NCBI GenBank assembly: GCA_031288535.1
Contig: JAITRF010000149.1
Span: forward strand, 1-38,332
Reading direction: 5' to 3'
DNA length: 38,332 nucleotides
Source of the DNA: Desulfovibrio sp.
GTDB taxonomy: Bacteria > Desulfobacterota > Desulfovibrionia > Desulfovibrionales > Desulfovibrionaceae
Below, in pieces: positions 36,500 to 38,332 of the stretch (positions are counted from its first letter, which is position 1; every line of letters begins with the position of its first letter). Below the pieces are notes generated by a model. The model was not told the origin of the DNA, made no database searches, and saw nothing but the letters and a program-made list of their open reading frames with translations. The position numbers were made by a program, and so were the translations under genes.

Positions 36500-36781
36500 A
36501 TGAAAAAGCTTCTTTCCATCATGGCTTCCGCGGTTGTTCTTTGCTCCCTCGCTTTCACCCCGGCACTTGCGATGGATAAGGGCGGCGATATGCAGAAAAA
36601 AGACGCCGGAATGATGAAGGGCGACGGCATGCAACCCGGCGACATGGGCAAGGAAGGTATGATGAAAGACGACGGCATGAAAGAAGACAAAGGCATGCAG
36701 TCCGGCGGCGACATGGGCAAGGAAGGTATGATGAAGGACGGCGACACGAAAAAAGACAGTGGCATGGGCAAAAAAATGTAA
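36500..36781 (+). CDS. secreted pentapeptide MXKDX repeat protein
   Basis: The 93-residue protein has a clear signal peptide (MKKLLSIMASAVVLCSLAF, then TPALA) with cleavage after ALA. The mature part is almost entirely Met, Lys, Asp and Gly, with units such as MMKDD, MKEDK and MMKDG and a perfect doubled GDMGKEGMMKD. This is the MXKDX repeat family, of unknown function; the methionine content suggests metal binding, which is inference. ATG 36500 follows ggagg at normal spacing. It lies upstream of a two-component system on the same strand. Confidence 0.85.
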   Translation: MKKLLSIMASAVVLCSLAFTPALAMDKGGDMQKKDAGMMKGDGMQPGDMGKEGMMKDDGMKEDKGMQSGGDMGKEGMMKDGDTKKDSGMGKKM

Positions 36782-36792
36782 GCACGGGATGT

Positions 36793-36825
36793 CGGGGCAA
36801 AGCGGCGCGAACTCCCTTTGCCCCG
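36793..36825 (+). terminator. hairpin after the MXKDX gene
   Basis: CGGGGCAAAG (36793-36802) pairs perfectly with CTTTGCCCCG (36816-36825) around a 13-base loop. No T-tract follows, so termination may be weak, or the hairpin may protect the upstream mRNA 3' end. Confidence 0.45.
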
Positions 36826-36960
36826 GATTCCGCATGTACAGTTGGCAGACGCATTCCGCCAGCCGAAAAAATAGCTTCCTCATTGTGCCCTCGGCGTCAA
36901 CCGCCTACTATACAGCATGCGGAACAGAATCGATGTGTAAACAAGCAAGGCGGACGCGGC

Positions 36961-37635
36961 ATGTACAATATTCTTATCGTTGAAGATGAAAGTAAAATAG
37001 CGGAAACCGTTATGGAGTACCTCAAACGCGAGGGGTATAACGTGCGGCATGTTATGACGATTGCCGAAGCCTTGCAGTCCATAAACGCGGATACCGATCT
37101 GGTTGTTCTGGATCTTATGTTGCCGGATGGTAACGGGGAGGATGTCTGCGAGAGGGTTGTCAGCTTGTACAACACTCCCGTCATCATGCTGACCTCAAAA
37201 CGCAGTGAACAGTCAAAAATCAGCGGCTTCGCCCACGGCGCGGATGATTACCTGACCAAGCCCTTCAGTCCCAGAGAATTGACAATGAGGGTAAAATCGG
37301 TGCTCAAACGCTCCCGCCCCAGCGAAAACACTATTCGGTTGGAGCATGAAATCGTTTTGCATCTTGACCGGCGAACCGTCACGAAAAACGCTGTGGAAAT
37401 CAAACTGACGCCCAACGAATATTCCATCCTGTTTTGTCTGGCAAACAACGCGAAAGCCTTGGTGAACCGCGACAAGCTGGTGGAGCATATCAATTCGCCG
37501 GATGCCCTTGACCGAACGGTGGATGTCCATGTCAGACATCTCCGGCAAAAGCTTGAGGACGACCTCAAAAATCCGCAAATCATAAAAACCGTTCATGGCC
37601 ACGGCTACATGCTGGGGGTGAAGCGTCATGCGTAA
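36961..37635 (+). CDS. OmpR-family two-component response regulator
   Basis: The 224-residue DNA-binding regulator has a receiver domain with acidic residues E8, D9, the phosphorylatable D51 (VVLDLMLPD), T78 and K100 (TKPFSPREL). A C-terminal winged-helix domain (IKLTPNEYSILFCLANNAKALVNRDKL, then DRTVDVHVRHLRQKLED and IIKTVHGHGYML) follows. The start ATG 36961 precedes a MYNILIVEDE N-terminus. Its last bases overlap the kinase ATG (37628), so the pair is translationally coupled. The signal is unknown. Base composition looks lower in GC than the ribosomal region, consistent with an accessory origin. Confidence 0.95.
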   Translation: MYNILIVEDESKIAETVMEYLKREGYNVRHVMTIAEALQSINADTDLVVLDLMLPDGNGEDVCERVVSLYNTPVIMLTSKRSEQSKISGFAHGADDYLTKPFSPRELTMRVKSVLKRSRPSENTIRLEHEIVLHLDRRTVTKNAVEIKLTPNEYSILFCLANNAKALVNRDKLVEHINSPDALDRTVDVHVRHLRQKLEDDLKNPQIIKTVHGHGYMLGVKRHA

Positions 37636-38332
37636 AAAATGGCCCTTTACCCGGCTGTTCGCAGTGTCTTTCGCCGTTATCACGCTTGTCACTGTGACCG
37701 TGTTCATCTTTTTTGGTCTGCGCATCATAGACAGGTTTTTCTCGTACTATGTGGACAAGGTGCATGAAGAAACCCAGCATATGCTGGTTATGCAGGCCGC
37801 AAGCCACTACAAAATGTTCGACACATGGAGCGGTTACGACGGGAAGGAAACCGGGGCGATCGCCAAACTGTCCGGCGACTATTTCACCATTACCGACAAC
37901 CAAGGCAATACAGTCTATACCAGCGAGAAAGGCGTTGAGCGGTGCTGCGCCAACCCCAACCATGTCTATACAAACGTGAAGTATCCGATACTGGTGGACG
38001 GAAAACGTGTCGGCGAGTTGAGCGCCGGGTATTTCACCAACCATATCACATCACCGGAGGCGGACGCCTTTCGAGGCAGCGGCGTTTCTCTCGTTGTTCT
38101 TGCCATTATCTGCATAAGCCTTTGCGGCGCTTTGGTATCCATCTTGTTCTTTTACAGGCTTTCCAGACCCATGCGCGATATAGCGGCCACAGCCAAGGAA
38201 ATATCCAAAGGCCATTTGCAAAGCAGGGTCGTCATACAAAGCAGTGTGGTGGAAATGCACGAAATTGCCGACTCCATCAATACGCTTGGAACGTCACTGT
38301 TGAATCAGGAAAAATTCCGGCAACAGCTTATT
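37628..38332 (+). CDS. sensor histidine kinase, N-terminal part (cut by the window end)
   Basis: The 235 visible residues show a membrane span (about 10-33), a periplasmic sensor domain (34-150) with an adjacent Cys-Cys pair (residues 106-107, ERCCANPNHVY), and a second span (152-176). A HAMP domain follows (LSRPMRDIAATAKEISKGHL to about 225), then the beginning of the dimerisation helix (NQEKFRQQL). The phosphorylated histidine and ATPase domain lie beyond the window. ATG 37628 overlaps the regulator stop. It should phosphorylate the adjacent OmpR-type regulator. Confidence 0.93.
   Translation, partial: MRKKWPFTRLFAVSFAVITLVTVTVFIFFGLRIIDRFFSYYVDKVHEETQHMLVMQAASHYKMFDTWSGYDGKETGAIAKLSGDYFTITDNQGNTVYTSEKGVERCCANPNHVYTNVKYPILVDGKRVGELSAGYFTNHITSPEADAFRGSGVSLVVLAIICISLCGALVSILFFYRLSRPMRDIAATAKEISKGHLQSRVVIQSSVVEMHEIADSINTLGTSLLNQEKFRQQLI

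Noticed and set aside
36640-36740. CRISPR-like direct repeats
   Set aside because: The two repeats are coding units of the MXKDX protein, in frame, without spacers of regular length.

Overview
The window looks like a chromosomal segment of a Gram-negative deltaproteobacterium, most likely Desulfovibrionaceae. Supporting signs are high GC, an RND efflux pump, LptF/LptG, a two-subunit glycyl-tRNA synthetase (glyQ, glyS), the ribosomal order rpsJ to rplQ with secY-map-rpmJ inside it, an eno-folD pair, and several zinc-type ribosomal proteins (S4, S14, L24, L36). The family assignment comes from recalled gene order and protein character, not from a search.

Left part (1-9.2 kb). After a 24-base C tract and an AT-rich stretch comes an orphan AT-rich SAM methyltransferase gene (569-1231) that looks acquired. 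Next is a minus-strand efflux operon: an adaptor lipoprotein, then an AcrB-type transporter. Its upstream region shows a perfect inverted repeat exactly filling the -35/-10 spacer. Divergent from it run a SurA/PpiC-type periplasmic chaperone, a RodZ-like HTH membrane protein and RecO.

Middle (9.2-30.2 kb). glyQ-glyS, a small unknown protein, lptF and lptG run on the plus strand, followed by a minus-strand CAT tRNA and the long structured leader of the S10-spc-alpha superoperon. The superoperon holds 27 ribosomal protein genes plus secY, map and rpoA. A near-consensus promoter precedes rpmJ. The L29 gene carries an unusual N-terminal extension of about 55 residues, and 179 bases lie between rpsQ and rplN.

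Right part (30.2-38.3 kb). A minus-strand metK-coaX-eno-folD run is bracketed by two copies of a palindromic repeat in the same orientation. Beyond it lie an IS256-type transposase remnant, tRNA-Ser(CGA), a truncated P4-type integrase fused to a decayed MobA/MobL relaxase, a secreted MXKDX-type repeat protein, and a two-component system whose kinase is cut by the window edge. The stretch from about 34.5 to 36.3 kb reads as a graveyard of integrated elements at a tRNA gene.

Two families of dispersed palindromic repeats were found by eye: family A at 30157-30292 and 34549-34614, family B at 4572-4616 and 7195-7415. No CRISPR array, intact prophage or recognised defence system is present.
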